The translations under genes and the position numbers were made by a program. From NCBI RefSeq assembly GCF_034424155.1, contig NZ_CP139992.1, positions 698,012-762,011 on the forward strand: a DNA stretch of 64,000 nt, written 5' to 3'. This document shows positions 1 to 7,761 of this stretch, in pieces. The stretch's first letter is position 1. Every line of letters starts with the position of its first letter. The notes below the pieces were generated by a model that saw only the letters and a list, made by a program, of their open reading frames with translations, did no database searches and was not told the DNA's origin. This stretch comes from Hafnia alvei (GTDB lineage Bacteria; Pseudomonadota; Gammaproteobacteria; Enterobacterales; Enterobacteriaceae).

Positions 1-91
1 TTAATCATTAAACGTATTTTTAGTTTAAGTATGAATTTAATGTAATCGCTTTCATTTGAGCGGTAATATCGATGAGTCAATTTTTAGACAA

Positions 92-124
92 TAAAAAAGC
101 AGGCACAAAGGCCTGCTTTTTTAG
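92..124. terminator. Intrinsic terminator downstream of metK (works on both strands)
   Basis: A 7-bp perfect stem (AGCAGGC at 98-104, GCCTGCT at 111-117) has a 6-nt loop. It is flanked by an A-run on the left and a T-run on the right, so it can stop transcripts from either side. It lies 13 nt beyond the metK stop codon on the minus strand. Confidence 0.85.
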
Positions 125-136
125 TTGGGGTTAACC

Positions 137-1291
137 TTATTTCAGGCCAGCGGCTTCACGCAGAAGTGCGGCTTTATCGGTTTTTTCCCAAGGGAAGTGC
201 TCACGGCCAAAGTGACCATAGGCTGCGGTTTCACGGTAGATTGGTTGGATCAGATCCAGCATCTGAATCAAACCGTATGGGCGCAGGTCGAAGAATTCAC
301 GTACCAGCAAGGTCAGCTGCTCGGTAGAGATTTTCTCGGTGCCAAAGGTTTCAATCATGATTGAAGTTGGTTCAGCGATACCAATTGCGTAAGAAACCTG
401 AATCTCACAGCGATCCGCCAGACCCGCAGCAACGATATTTTTTGCTACGTAACGAGCAGCGTATGCCGCTGAACGGTCAACTTTTGAAGGATCTTTACCG
501 GAGAATGCACCGCCGCCGTGACGTGCTGCGCCGCCGTAGGTATCAACGATGATTTTACGACCAGTCAAACCACAGTCGCCCATTGGGCCACCGATAACGA
601 AACGGCCTGTTGGGTTGATGAAGTATTTGGTATTAGCAGACAACCATTCTGGCGGCAGAACCGGCTTGATGATTTCTTCCATTACCGCTTCTTTCAAATC
701 AGGCAGGCTGATGGTGTCTGCGTGCTGAGTAGAAAGAACTACGGCGTCGATGCCCGCAATTTTGCCGTCGTCGTACAGGAAAGTGACCTGACTTTTGGCA
801 TCCGGACGCAGCCATGGCAGAGTGCCGTTTTTACGCACTTGAGCCTGACGCTCCATCAAGCGATGAGCATAGGTAATTGGCGCAGGCATCAATACGTCGG
901 TTTCGTTGGTCGCGTAACCAAACATAATACCTTGGTCGCCAGCACCTTGTTCTAAAGGATCGGTACGGTCAACGCCTTGGTTGATGTCTGGAGATTGTTT
1001 GCCGATAGCGCTCAGAACGGCGCAAGAGTTAGCATCAAAGCCCATATCAGAACTTACATAACCGATTTCAGCCACGGTTTTACGGGTCAGTTCTTCAATG
1101 TCTACCCATGCATTAGTGGTGATTTCACCACCAACCAGCACCATGCCGGTTTTGACATAGGTTTCGCATGCAACGCGCGCTTTTGGATCCTGCTCGAGGA
1201 TCGCATCAAGCACGGCGTCAGAAATTTGGTCTGCAATCTTATCAGGATGTCCTTCGGACACTGATTCAGATGTGAAAAGGTGTTTAGCCAT
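137..1291 (-). CDS. metK: S-adenosylmethionine synthetase MetK
   Basis: MetK makes S-adenosylmethionine from methionine and ATP in the cytosol. The protein is 384 residues, the normal length for the enterobacterial enzyme. It begins [18 protein letters not shown], which includes the GHPDK ATP-binding motif at about residues 14-18. It carries GAGDQG near residue 117 and the glycine-rich [10 protein letters not shown] phosphate-binding motif near residue 258. The ATG at 1291 is the only sensible start. The gene is monocistronic, points away from speA as in E. coli, and has a stem-loop terminator immediately after it. Tandem MetJ-like boxes lie about 150 bp upstream, consistent with repression by MetJ-SAM. 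Nothing in the gene looks damaged. Confidence 0.98.
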   Translation of the reverse strand: MAKHLFTSESVSEGHPDKIADQISDAVLDAILEQDPKARVACETYVKTGMVLVGGEITTNAWVDIEELTRKTVAEIGYVSSDMGFDANSCAVLSAIGKQSPDINQGVDRTDPLEQGAGDQGIMFGYATNETDVLMPAPITYAHRLMERQAQVRKNGTLPWLRPDAKSQVTFLYDDGKIAGIDAVVLSTQHADTISLPDLKEAVMEEIIKPVLPPEWLSANTKYFINPTGRFVIGGPMGDCGLTGRKIIVDTYGGAARHGGGAFSGKDPSKVDRSAAYAARYVAKNIVAAGLADRCEIQVSYAIGIAEPTSIMIETFGTEKISTEQLTLLVREFFDLRPYGLIQMLDLIQPIYRETAAYGHFGREHFPWEKTDKAALLREAAGLK

Positions 1292-2096
1292 GGTGTTCTT
1301 TACCTTTAAAAGACGGGTTTAGAGTCACTGCGTAATGCTGGGGTATGTACATCAGTATCTAGCTTGTGGCTAGCTCTGGTGCCTGATGCATCCTGCAACG
1401 CCCCTCAGGCAAAGCCGTTCAGCAGTTTATCAGTCAATAAGTATAGATGGATTAACATCTGGACGGCTATTTTAAGACAGACCCGTCGTAGTTTTCTAGT
1501 CTTTTTGTCACTTTATGTCCGCAAACAAGTATTTTTTTCTATACAGCCCGTTCTTTTACACCTGCGTAAACGCACAGAAACAGTTTTTAGCAAAATTTCA
1601 TTTTGCAATTTCGAGCTGTTGATTGTATAAACTGCGCGCGGCTTACCGGTGCATGACGCTTTAACCGAATCGCTAAAATGTGTTAACAGCAGTAATTTTT
1701 AGATAACTTGCTGAAAATACAAGTGATAAGGGGCGGCTATGTGTCTCACTTCCGGCCGAGGAGGGTATGAGTTGTTGCTCATACTGTCAGTCTCAACACA
1801 CTGTTAACTTTTTGGATCTGCGCGTTATTTTAGCCGCAGGCATGGAGGTGGTTCAGGTAATGATCCGCACGAATATCTCAGCGACAACGGTCGCGTTCCA
1901 CACTATTGCTTCCGGCAATATTCTGCGTCTTGATGGCGCTCCGCTGTTCCGCGCTTTGCGCCTTCCTTCCTATTTATCTGCATTTCTCGCATTTTCCCGA
2001 TGTTATTCACCACTTTGGTGAAGATGGGGCGCGACTCAGGATTCTTACGCCGATAGCGGCAACTGATGACTGAACAAGGGTAACCTGCAGCGTGGT
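1292..2096. other. Long metK-speA divergent intergenic region
   Basis: About 800 nt separate metK from the first possible leader ORF of speA. Apart from the met boxes I see no convincing coding sequence: the small ORFs here lack good ribosome binding sites or family resemblance. A long untranslated speA leader is also present in E. coli, so this probably holds both promoters and the speA leader. Confidence 0.5.
1437..1468 (-). promoter_or_regulatory. Candidate MetJ operator (four tandem met boxes) upstream of metK
   Basis: Read on the minus strand, four contiguous 8-mers (AGCCGTCC, AGATGTTA, ATCCATCT, ATACTTAT) resemble the MetJ repeat AGACGTCT. The first matches at 6 of 8 positions and the others less well. 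MetJ is known to repress metK through tandem degenerate boxes. The assignment is by eye and the last box is weak. Confidence 0.5.
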
Positions 2097-2363
2097 ATGA
2101 CTACCAAACAACGCGCAGGCGAATTTTCATTGGGGTTTATCCTGCATTCAAGAATGCACTCCTCGACCCACGGAGTTAGCGACGTGTTTTGCTCTTATAC
2201 TTATATCAGTCCGGCATTTTGTCCGGTGCTGAGCTTTGTGGTCACGCCAAAAATCCCGGCGTGTGGGTTGTTAAGCGCAGATGTTGCTGCGATAGTGAAT
2301 AACCGTGCTGTGAATAATTCCATTATTTGCCACGACAGTGCACAAGGAGTTCGTCATGTCTAA
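2097..2363 (+). CDS. Possible leader ORF overlapping speA, with a YqgB-like segment
   Basis: This 88-codon frame ends 8 nt inside speA (its TAA overlaps the first speA codons), an arrangement suited to translational coupling. Near its C-terminus it reads [13 protein letters not shown] followed by NNSII. This resembles the GLLS...AAIVVN...LNKII pattern I recall for YqgB, a small protein encoded just upstream of speA in E. coli. The start is uncertain: the ATG at 2097 gives 88 residues, whereas an internal GTG at 2226 gives 45, close to the 43 of YqgB. The sequence shows no signal peptide and only weak hydrophobicity. It may be a diverged yqgB, a regulatory leader peptide, or chance. Confidence 0.3.
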   Translation: MTTKQRAGEFSLGFILHSRMHSSTHGVSDVFCSYTYISPAFCPVLSFVVTPKIPACGLLSADVAAIVNNRAVNNSIICHDSAQGVRHV

Positions 2364-4332
2364 CGAACTTCGCCAACGTCCGCAGGAAGCGGCCGGACAT
2401 CATCAATTGCGTTCTATGCAGGAGGTTGCCATGAATGATCGTAATGCCAGCAAAATGCTGAGTACTTATAACGTCGCCTACTGGGGTGGCAACTATTATG
2501 ACGTCAACGAGTTGGGTCATATTTCAGTTTGTCCCGATCCCGACGTCCCAGAAGCGCGCGTCGATCTGACGCAACTGGTAGAGAAGCTGCAAAAAGAGAG
2601 CAACCAGCGTTTGCCTGCGCTGTTCTGTTTCCCGCAGATCCTGCAACATCGCCTGCGTTCAATTAACGCGGCGTTTAAGCGTGCGCGTGAATCTTTCGGC
2701 TATGAAGGCGGCTACTTCTTGGTTTATCCAATTAAGGTAAACCAGCATCGTCGCGTCATTGAGTCGTTAGTGAATTCTGGCGAGCCCTTAGGTTTAGAAG
2801 CAGGTTCGAAAGCGGAGTTGATGGCGGTGCTGGCTCATGCTGGTATGACGCGTTCCGTGATTGTGTGTAACGGCTATAAAGATCGTGAATACATCCGTTT
2901 GGCATTGATCGGCGAAAAACTGGGTCACAAGGTGTATCTGGTTATCGAGAAGATGTCTGAAATCAAGCTGGTGATGGAAGAAGCCGAGCGCCTGAACGTG
3001 GTGCCCCGCCTTGGCGTGCGTGCGCGCTTATCTTCGCAAGGCTCCGGTAAATGGCAGTCGAGCGGCGGTGAGAAATCTAAATTTGGCTTGGCGGCAACGC
3101 AAGTATTGCAACTGGTTGAAACCCTGCGTGAAGCGGGTCGTTTGGATAGCCTGCAACTGCTGCATTTCCACTTAGGTTCTCAGTTGGCGAACATTCGCGA
3201 TATCGCCACCGGCGTGCGCGAATCTGCACGTTTCTACGTTGAGTTACATAAGCTGGGCGTGAACATTCAGTGCTTTGACGTCGGCGGCGGCTTGGGCGTG
3301 GACTACGAAGGAACGCGTTCCCAGTCTGATTGCTCGGTGAACTATGGTCTGAACGAATACGCGAATAACGTCATTTGGGGCATCGGTGATGCCTGTAATG
3401 AGCACGGTTTACCGCATCCAACGGTGATCACGGAGTCCGGTCGTGCGGTAACGGCGCATCATACGGTGCTGGTTTCTAATGTGATTGGCGTTGAACGTAA
3501 TGAATTCCACGCGCCTGTGGCTCCGGCTGAAGATGCGCCTCGTGCGCTGCAAAGCCTGTGGTCTACATGGGAAGAGATGCAGGATTCTGATACCAAACGT
3601 TCATTGCGTGAATGGCTGCACGATAGCCAGCTCGATCTGAACGACGTGCACAGCCAGTATGCGCACGGTATTTTGGATCTTACCCAGCGTGCATGGGCTG
3701 AGCAGCAATATCTGACGATCTGTAGCCAGATCCAAGAACATCTTGATCCAAGCAATCGCGCACACCGTCCGATCATTGATGAACTGCAGGAGCGTATGGC
3801 TGACAAGCTGTATGTGAACTTCTCACTGTTCCAGTCGATGCCTGATGCGTGGGGGATCGATCAGCTGTTCCCGGTGCTGCCGTTGAGCGGTTTGGATCAG
3901 GCCCCTGAGCGCCGTGCGGTGCTGCTGGATATTACCTGTGACTCAGATGGTGCCATCGATCACTACATCGACGGCGATGGGATCGCAACGACGATGCCGA
4001 TGCCGCAGTACGATCCAGAAAATCCGCCGCTGATTGGCTTCTTCATGGTGGGTGCGTACCAAGAGATTCTGGGCAACATGCATAACCTGTTCGGGGATAC
4101 GGCTTCGGTTGACGTCTTTGTCTTTGAAGACGGCAGCGTTGAGGTGCAAGACTCGGACGAAGGTAATACGGTTGCCGAGATGCTGGAATATGTTCAGCTC
4201 GATCCTGAAGTGTTGTTGACCCGCTTCCGCGATCAGGTCCGCAAAACGGATCTCGACGCTGAGCTACAAACCCAGTTCTTGGATGAATTTGAGTCTGGTC
4301 TCTACGGGTATACCTATCTTGAAGATGAGTGA
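2356..4332 (+). CDS. speA: Biosynthetic arginine decarboxylase SpeA
   Basis: SpeA is a pyridoxal-phosphate enzyme that decarboxylates arginine to agmatine, the first step of the agmatine route to putrescine. From the ATG at 2356 the product is 658 residues, the same as the E. coli enzyme. That start is chosen because AAGGAG lies 8-9 nt upstream and the N-terminus MSNELRQ aligns with the family; the in-frame ATG at 2338 lacks this support. [12 protein letters not shown] near residue 120 contains the PLP lysine, and [14 protein letters not shown] is the glycine-rich phosphate-binding segment of the alanine-racemase-like barrel. The product acts upstream of agmatinase (speB), encoded about 1.9 kb downstream. 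A hairpin terminator follows the stop. Confidence 0.98.
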   Translation: MSNELRQRPQEAAGHHQLRSMQEVAMNDRNASKMLSTYNVAYWGGNYYDVNELGHISVCPDPDVPEARVDLTQLVEKLQKESNQRLPALFCFPQILQHRLRSINAAFKRARESFGYEGGYFLVYPIKVNQHRRVIESLVNSGEPLGLEAGSKAELMAVLAHAGMTRSVIVCNGYKDREYIRLALIGEKLGHKVYLVIEKMSEIKLVMEEAERLNVVPRLGVRARLSSQGSGKWQSSGGEKSKFGLAATQVLQLVETLREAGRLDSLQLLHFHLGSQLANIRDIATGVRESARFYVELHKLGVNIQCFDVGGGLGVDYEGTRSQSDCSVNYGLNEYANNVIWGIGDACNEHGLPHPTVITESGRAVTAHHTVLVSNVIGVERNEFHAPVAPAEDAPRALQSLWSTWEEMQDSDTKRSLREWLHDSQLDLNDVHSQYAHGILDLTQRAWAEQQYLTICSQIQEHLDPSNRAHRPIIDELQERMADKLYVNFSLFQSMPDAWGIDQLFPVLPLSGLDQAPERRAVLLDITCDSDGAIDHYIDGDGIATTMPMPQYDPENPPLIGFFMVGAYQEILGNMHNLFGDTASVDVFVFEDGSVEVQDSDEGNTVAEMLEYVQLDPEVLLTRFRDQVRKTDLDAELQTQFLDEFESGLYGYTYLEDE

Positions 4333-4368
4333 TCGGTTGATCTAACAGACATCGAGATCACAAAGTGT

Positions 4369-4394
4369 AAGGGTGCTTCGGCACCCTTTTTTGT
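4369..4394 (+). terminator. Terminator after speA
   Basis: AAGGGTGC and GCACCCTT pair around a TTCG loop and are followed by a T-run (TTTTTTG). This separates speA from the PHP gene, which starts 113 nt after the speA stop and so probably has its own promoter. Confidence 0.85.
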
Positions 4395-4445
4395 GGCTGA
4401 TGTATAGTGAGAAATTATACCGATCTGAAGAATGGGAGTATTCAC

Positions 4446-5330
4446 ATGGAAAAAGTCGACCTGCATATGCACTCGCATCATAGTGATGACGCAGATTATC
4501 CGGTTGCAGAACTGATTGCTCGCTGCGTTCGTGAAGGCGTTACCACGCTGGCGATAACCGATCACAATTCGGCGTTTTCGTTTGCTGAATCTGAGAAGTG
4601 GCGAAGTGATGCGCTGAATATCATTTCTGGCATTGAAATCGACTGTACCTTCCAAGGACGTAACTTTCATTTGCTCGGCTATGGCTTTACGCCATCGGAT
4701 GATTTCACGCAGGTGCATGAAAACTTCAACGATATTCAGTGTGAGCTGGTGCCCGTGAAGTTGGCGAAGCTACGCGAGTTCGGTTTCTTTATTGACGACG
4801 AGCATCTCGCGCGGCTGGCGAATGGCCGTTTACCTCAGGAAGAGCAAATGGGCGAGGCTATTCTTGAAGATGATCGTAATGCCAATAATCCACTATTGCT
4901 GCCGTACCGCTCCGGTGGTGCGCGCGCCGATATGCCATTAATCAACTTTTACTGGGATTTTTTCGGCCCAGGTAAAGCCTGCTATCAGCCAGTGACCTAT
5001 CCGGCTCTGGAAGAGATGGCGGATTTGATCCGTGACAACTGTGGCATTCCCGTTATTGCGCATATCGGGGCCAATGTGAAAGAAGAACATGAGGCGATAC
5101 TTGAGCTGATGCTGGAATCTGGCGTGGCGGGAATTGAAGTGTTCTCCAGCTACCATGATGATGAACTGGCGCAGCGCTTATATGATTTTGCCTTGGAGCA
5201 GGGGGCTTATGTGACCTGCGGCAGTGATTTCCACGGGCGTAACAAACCCAAAATTGAAGTGGGAACCTGTCGATACAATCCAGAGCAACTGGTAGAGATA
5301 AAACGGTTTCTGGATATCGTGAGCCAGTAA
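4446..5330 (+). CDS. PHP-domain phosphoesterase
   Basis: This 294-residue protein belongs to the PHP (polymerase and histidinol phosphatase) family of metal-dependent phosphoesterases. The start at 4446 follows GGGAG at a normal distance and puts the first metal motif, DLHMHSHHSDD, at the N-terminus, as usual for the family. Further metal ligands are visible in AITDHN (near residue 38), SGIEID, VIAHIGAN and CGSDFHGRNKP near residue 270. The barrel appears complete. No partner domain such as a polymerase is fused. The substrate cannot be deduced; relatives include nucleotide and 3'-5' phosphatases such as RnmA/YciV. In E. coli speB directly follows speA, so this gene is an insertion relative to that order. 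Confidence 0.85.
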   Translation: MEKVDLHMHSHHSDDADYPVAELIARCVREGVTTLAITDHNSAFSFAESEKWRSDALNIISGIEIDCTFQGRNFHLLGYGFTPSDDFTQVHENFNDIQCELVPVKLAKLREFGFFIDDEHLARLANGRLPQEEQMGEAILEDDRNANNPLLLPYRSGGARADMPLINFYWDFFGPGKACYQPVTYPALEEMADLIRDNCGIPVIAHIGANVKEEHEAILELMLESGVAGIEVFSSYHDDELAQRLYDFALEQGAYVTCGSDFHGRNKPKIEVGTCRYNPEQLVEIKRFLDIVSQ

Positions 5331-5339
5331 GCTCTTTTA

Positions 5340-5369
5340 TGCCCGGATGGTAAACACGCATTCGGGCAT
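5340..5369. terminator. Hairpin between PHP gene and antisense orphan gene
   Basis: TGCCCGGATG and CATTCGGGCA form a 10-bp stem with one G.T pair in the convergent gap between the two stop codons. A strong T-run is lacking on both sides, so termination may be weak. Confidence 0.5.
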
Positions 5370-5380
5370 TCTCACGATAA

Positions 5381-5926
5381 TTACATTATTACGTAGCCAA
5401 TTTCTCCCTTTTGGAGAGGAATACTTTCATGATGTTTATAGTAATAATCGCCTAGGCGCTTTTTAATGGTTGTCGCGCTTCGCTCACTTGTATTGGTATA
5501 AAAACCTACACACCAAAAAGAGCGCCCATCATCGCCTGACGCCCTCATACAGCTTAGTTTCTCAATGTCTTTTTCCATGTTGTTAATCAGCGCAGTTGGG
5601 CTTCGTGAGCATTTTAATTCTAGAAAAATGTATGAGTCTAAGCGTGCTCTTTTTTTTCTGAATTTCAGGTCAACAAACATGGTAAATCGATCTGGGGCAG
5701 AACGTCGATCGCAGAGATAAGGGACTTCTCTTTCTACATTCGCGATCGATTCATGCTGGCGCATAAAAAACTCTAATTCAAGCTGAAGCCATTTTTCCCA
5801 ATCGTTAATGCTTTGATTTTTAATCATATCTAACCGATTTATAATGTGTTCTTGTTTTATAAATAGATCGACGAGAGCTTTGACGGTAATAAAATCTGCT
5901 GTTTCCATATCCATATAGAGCACCAT
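5381..5926 (-). CDS. Orphan protein with a PD-(D/E)XK nuclease-like motif
   Basis: I do not recognise this 181-residue protein by name. The middle reads ...LELEFFMRQ...VEREVPY...RFTMFVDLKFR...YIFLELKCSRS. This fits the restriction-endonuclease-like fold pattern of a helix glutamate, an aspartate on one strand (MFVDLKF, about residue 92) and an E-x-K on the next strand (FLELKC, about residue 107). A basic, aromatic C-terminus follows (KKRLGDYYYKHH). There is no signal peptide or membrane segment. The start is uncertain: ATGs at 5926, 5914 and 5908 all lack a clear Shine-Dalgarno. The gene is AT-rich compared with its neighbours, opposes the PHP gene and speB, and has no visible partner gene, all of which suggest acquisition. 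A nuclease role is inference from the motif only. Confidence 0.6.
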   Translation of the reverse strand: MVLYMDMETADFITVKALVDLFIKQEHIINRLDMIKNQSINDWEKWLQLELEFFMRQHESIANVEREVPYLCDRRSAPDRFTMFVDLKFRKKRARLDSYIFLELKCSRSPTALINNMEKDIEKLSCMRASGDDGRSFWCVGFYTNTSERSATTIKKRLGDYYYKHHESIPLQKGEIGYVIM

Positions 5927-6016
5927 TAATAGACAGTAATGAATCGGGCTTGTGACAATAACCTATGATTATTATTAAATTAACTTCTGATAAAGCCAGC
6001 ATAATTTATAGTAATA

Positions 6017-6043
6017 CATTGTTTTTATAAAGAAAAAACAATG
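6017..6043. repeat. AT-rich inverted repeat upstream of speB
   Basis: CATTGTTTTT (6017-6026) and AAAAACAATG (6034-6043) are perfect 10-bp inverted arms around a 7-nt spacer. The element lies between the divergently transcribed orphan gene and speB and may be an operator or part of a leader. Confidence 0.5.
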
Positions 6044-6115
6044 ATTTTATCCTGCTCTTGAAGAGTCGAAATTTTACGGCGATAATCGTCTACAGCAGCT
6101 TTTAAAGCGAACAAT

Positions 6116-6160
6116 AAATCCCTTTCTCGTCGGGCTAACGACGCGGAAGGGATTTTTTTT
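6116..6160 (+). terminator. Strong intrinsic terminator 56 nt upstream of the speB start
   Basis: AAATCCCTT (6116-6124) pairs with AAGGGATTT (6147-6155). The stem continues inward through CGTCG/CGACG with one mismatch to a 6-nt loop, and an 8-T run follows at 6153-6160. It is oriented to stop plus-strand transcription just before speB, although no gene ends nearby on that strand. It may end a short non-coding RNA or act as an attenuator. Confidence 0.8.
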
Positions 6161-6215
6161 CATCGGTACTTTGACTTCGGCCAGCGATAACTGCGGCCTT
6201 TTACGAGGATTGATT

Positions 6216-7136
6216 ATGAGCACCCTGGGCAATAAACCCGATAACTCACTGGTTTCTAACGCCTTTGGCTTCCTGCGTTTTCCGCTGAACTTCCAGCCAT
6301 ACGACAGCGATGCTGATTGGGTTATCACCGGTGTACCTTTCGATATGGCGACTTCAGGTCGTGCTGGTGGGCGTCATGGCCCAGCGGCAATTCGTCAGGT
6401 CTCCACTAATCTGGCGTGGGAAGGCAACCGCTGGCCATGGAACTTCGATCTGCGCGATCGCTTAAACGTGGTTGACTGTGGCGACGTAGTATTTAATTTC
6501 GGTGACGCGCAGGATATGAGTGACTCTTTGCAGGCTCATACCGAAAAGCTGCTGGAATCCGGTAAGCGTTGTTTGACCTTCGGCGGTGACCACTTTGTGA
6601 CTCTGCCTTTGCTGCGTGCGCATGCGAAGCATTTTGGCAAAATGGCGCTGGTGCATTTTGATGCACATACCGACACCTATGCTAACGGCAGCAAATTTGA
6701 CCATGGCACGATGTTCTTCCATGCGCCGAATGAAGGCCTGATCGATCCAAACCACTCGGTACAGATCGGTATTCGTACTGAATTCGATCACGATAATGGT
6801 TTTACCGTGTTGGATGCCGCGCAGGTGAACGATCGTGGCGTGGATGATGTGTTAGCACAGATCAAACAGATCGTCGGCGATATGCCGGTCTATCTGACCT
6901 TTGATATCGACTGCTTGGATCCTGCTTTTGCGCCAGGTACTGGTACTCCTGTTATTGGCGGACTGACTTCTGACCGTGCGCTCAAACTGGTGCGTGGTCT
7001 GAAGGATCTTAATATCGTCGGTATGGACGTGGTGGAAGTCGCTCCGGCTTACGATCAATCTGAAATCACCGCGCTGGCAGCTGCAACGCTGGCGCTGGAA
7101 ATGCTCTATATTCAGGCAGATAAAAAAGGCGAATAA
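6216..7136 (+). CDS. speB: Agmatinase SpeB
   Basis: SpeB hydrolyses agmatine to putrescine and urea, completing the pathway begun by SpeA. The product is 306 residues, identical in length to the E. coli enzyme, and belongs to the ureohydrolase family with a binuclear manganese centre. The metal-binding motifs are all present: GGDH near residue 125, VHFDAHTD near residue 149 and [18 protein letters not shown] near residue 227. The ATG at 6216 follows ACGAGGA and aligns with the family N-terminus MSTLGNK; the upstream in-frame ATG at 6171 is not supported. speB normally sits directly behind speA, but here it lies behind a separate terminator and presumably has its own promoter. Confidence 0.98.
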   Translation: MSTLGNKPDNSLVSNAFGFLRFPLNFQPYDSDADWVITGVPFDMATSGRAGGRHGPAAIRQVSTNLAWEGNRWPWNFDLRDRLNVVDCGDVVFNFGDAQDMSDSLQAHTEKLLESGKRCLTFGGDHFVTLPLLRAHAKHFGKMALVHFDAHTDTYANGSKFDHGTMFFHAPNEGLIDPNHSVQIGIRTEFDHDNGFTVLDAAQVNDRGVDDVLAQIKQIVGDMPVYLTFDIDCLDPAFAPGTGTPVIGGLTSDRALKLVRGLKDLNIVGMDVVEVAPAYDQSEITALAAATLALEMLYIQADKKGE

Positions 7137-7157
7137 TCTTCGCGTTTTACTGATATC

Positions 7158-7185
7158 AAGGCGGCCTTTGGGCCGCCTTTTTTCG
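7158..7185 (+). terminator. speB terminator
   Basis: AAGGCGGCC and GGCCGCCTT form a perfect 9-bp stem around TTTG, followed by a T-run. It begins 21 nt after the speB stop. Confidence 0.9.
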
Positions 7186-7640
7186 TTATGGATGGCTAAT
7201 TTTTTTTGCCAACAACAATTGGATTTTCATACTGATTGGGCGGCTGGTGGAGGCAAAAACCGATTCACCCACCCTGTGAGACTGTTGGCAAAGCATTTGG
7301 GAATAATGCATGGGCTGCAGCGCAATAATTTTGCACATCGTTTTCGCCTCATCGGCATGGATACTCATGCGATAAAACCAGAATAAGGCGATCGTTATAA
7401 AGGTTGGGTAAAACGTTGGAGGTGTGGGATAAAAAATGTGTCAACAGGATTTTTCAAACTTAAGAGAGCCCGTTTACCCGCTTATGGATGTTATATCTAT
7501 TTATTTTGTTATTCCTCTTAATATATTTACATCAACAATCCCTTTTTTAATCTAATTTTTTGAATGACTATCTGATTGCAGATAAATCCTACAAATCCTT
7601 ATTCTGTGTGCCACTGGAGTTAACGAAACGTTACCCTTTC
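7186..7640. other. speB-fdnG intergenic region, non-coding
   Basis: About 450 nt lie between the speB terminator and the fdn regulatory sites. Two short opposing ORFs (about 60-72 codons) occupy part of it but have no plausible ribosome binding sites and no family features. The right half is very AT-rich, as expected upstream of a promoter. Confidence 0.5.
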
Positions 7641-7656
7641 TACTTATTAAGGGGTA
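7641..7656. promoter_or_regulatory. NarL/NarP 7-2-7 binding site upstream of fdnG
   Basis: TACTTAT and, inverted, TACCCCT (AGGGGTA on the plus strand) both fit the heptamer TACYYMT. They are spaced by 2 bp, the 7-2-7 arrangement bound by phosphorylated NarL and NarP. It is centred 40 bp upstream of the FNR box, consistent with nitrate activation of fdnGHI as known in E. coli. Confidence 0.7.
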
Positions 7657-7681
7657 AATATTGAGTGAATAGTTCTATTTT

Positions 7682-7695
7682 TTGATTTGACTCAA
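7682..7695. promoter_or_regulatory. FNR box of the fdnG promoter
   Basis: TTGATTTGACTCAA matches the FNR consensus TTGAT-N4-ATCAA with one mismatch. If FNR sits at -41.5, transcription would start near 7730, about 30 nt before fdnG. Anaerobic activation by FNR is established for the E. coli operon. Confidence 0.7.
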
Positions 7696-7761
7696 TATGA
7701 GCAGGGTTGTAACTGTTAGTTTGCCGCTGACAAAAACATCATTGAAGCAATGAGGATGGCA

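Noticed and set aside
1364..2021. Small plus-strand ORFs in the metK-speA gap
   Set aside because: They cover the metK promoter and operator region and show no protein-like composition or ribosome binding sites.
7186..7368. 60-codon ORF downstream of speB on the minus strand
   Set aside because: It begins and ends in intergenic DNA, overlaps an opposing ORF of equal quality and has no supporting signals.
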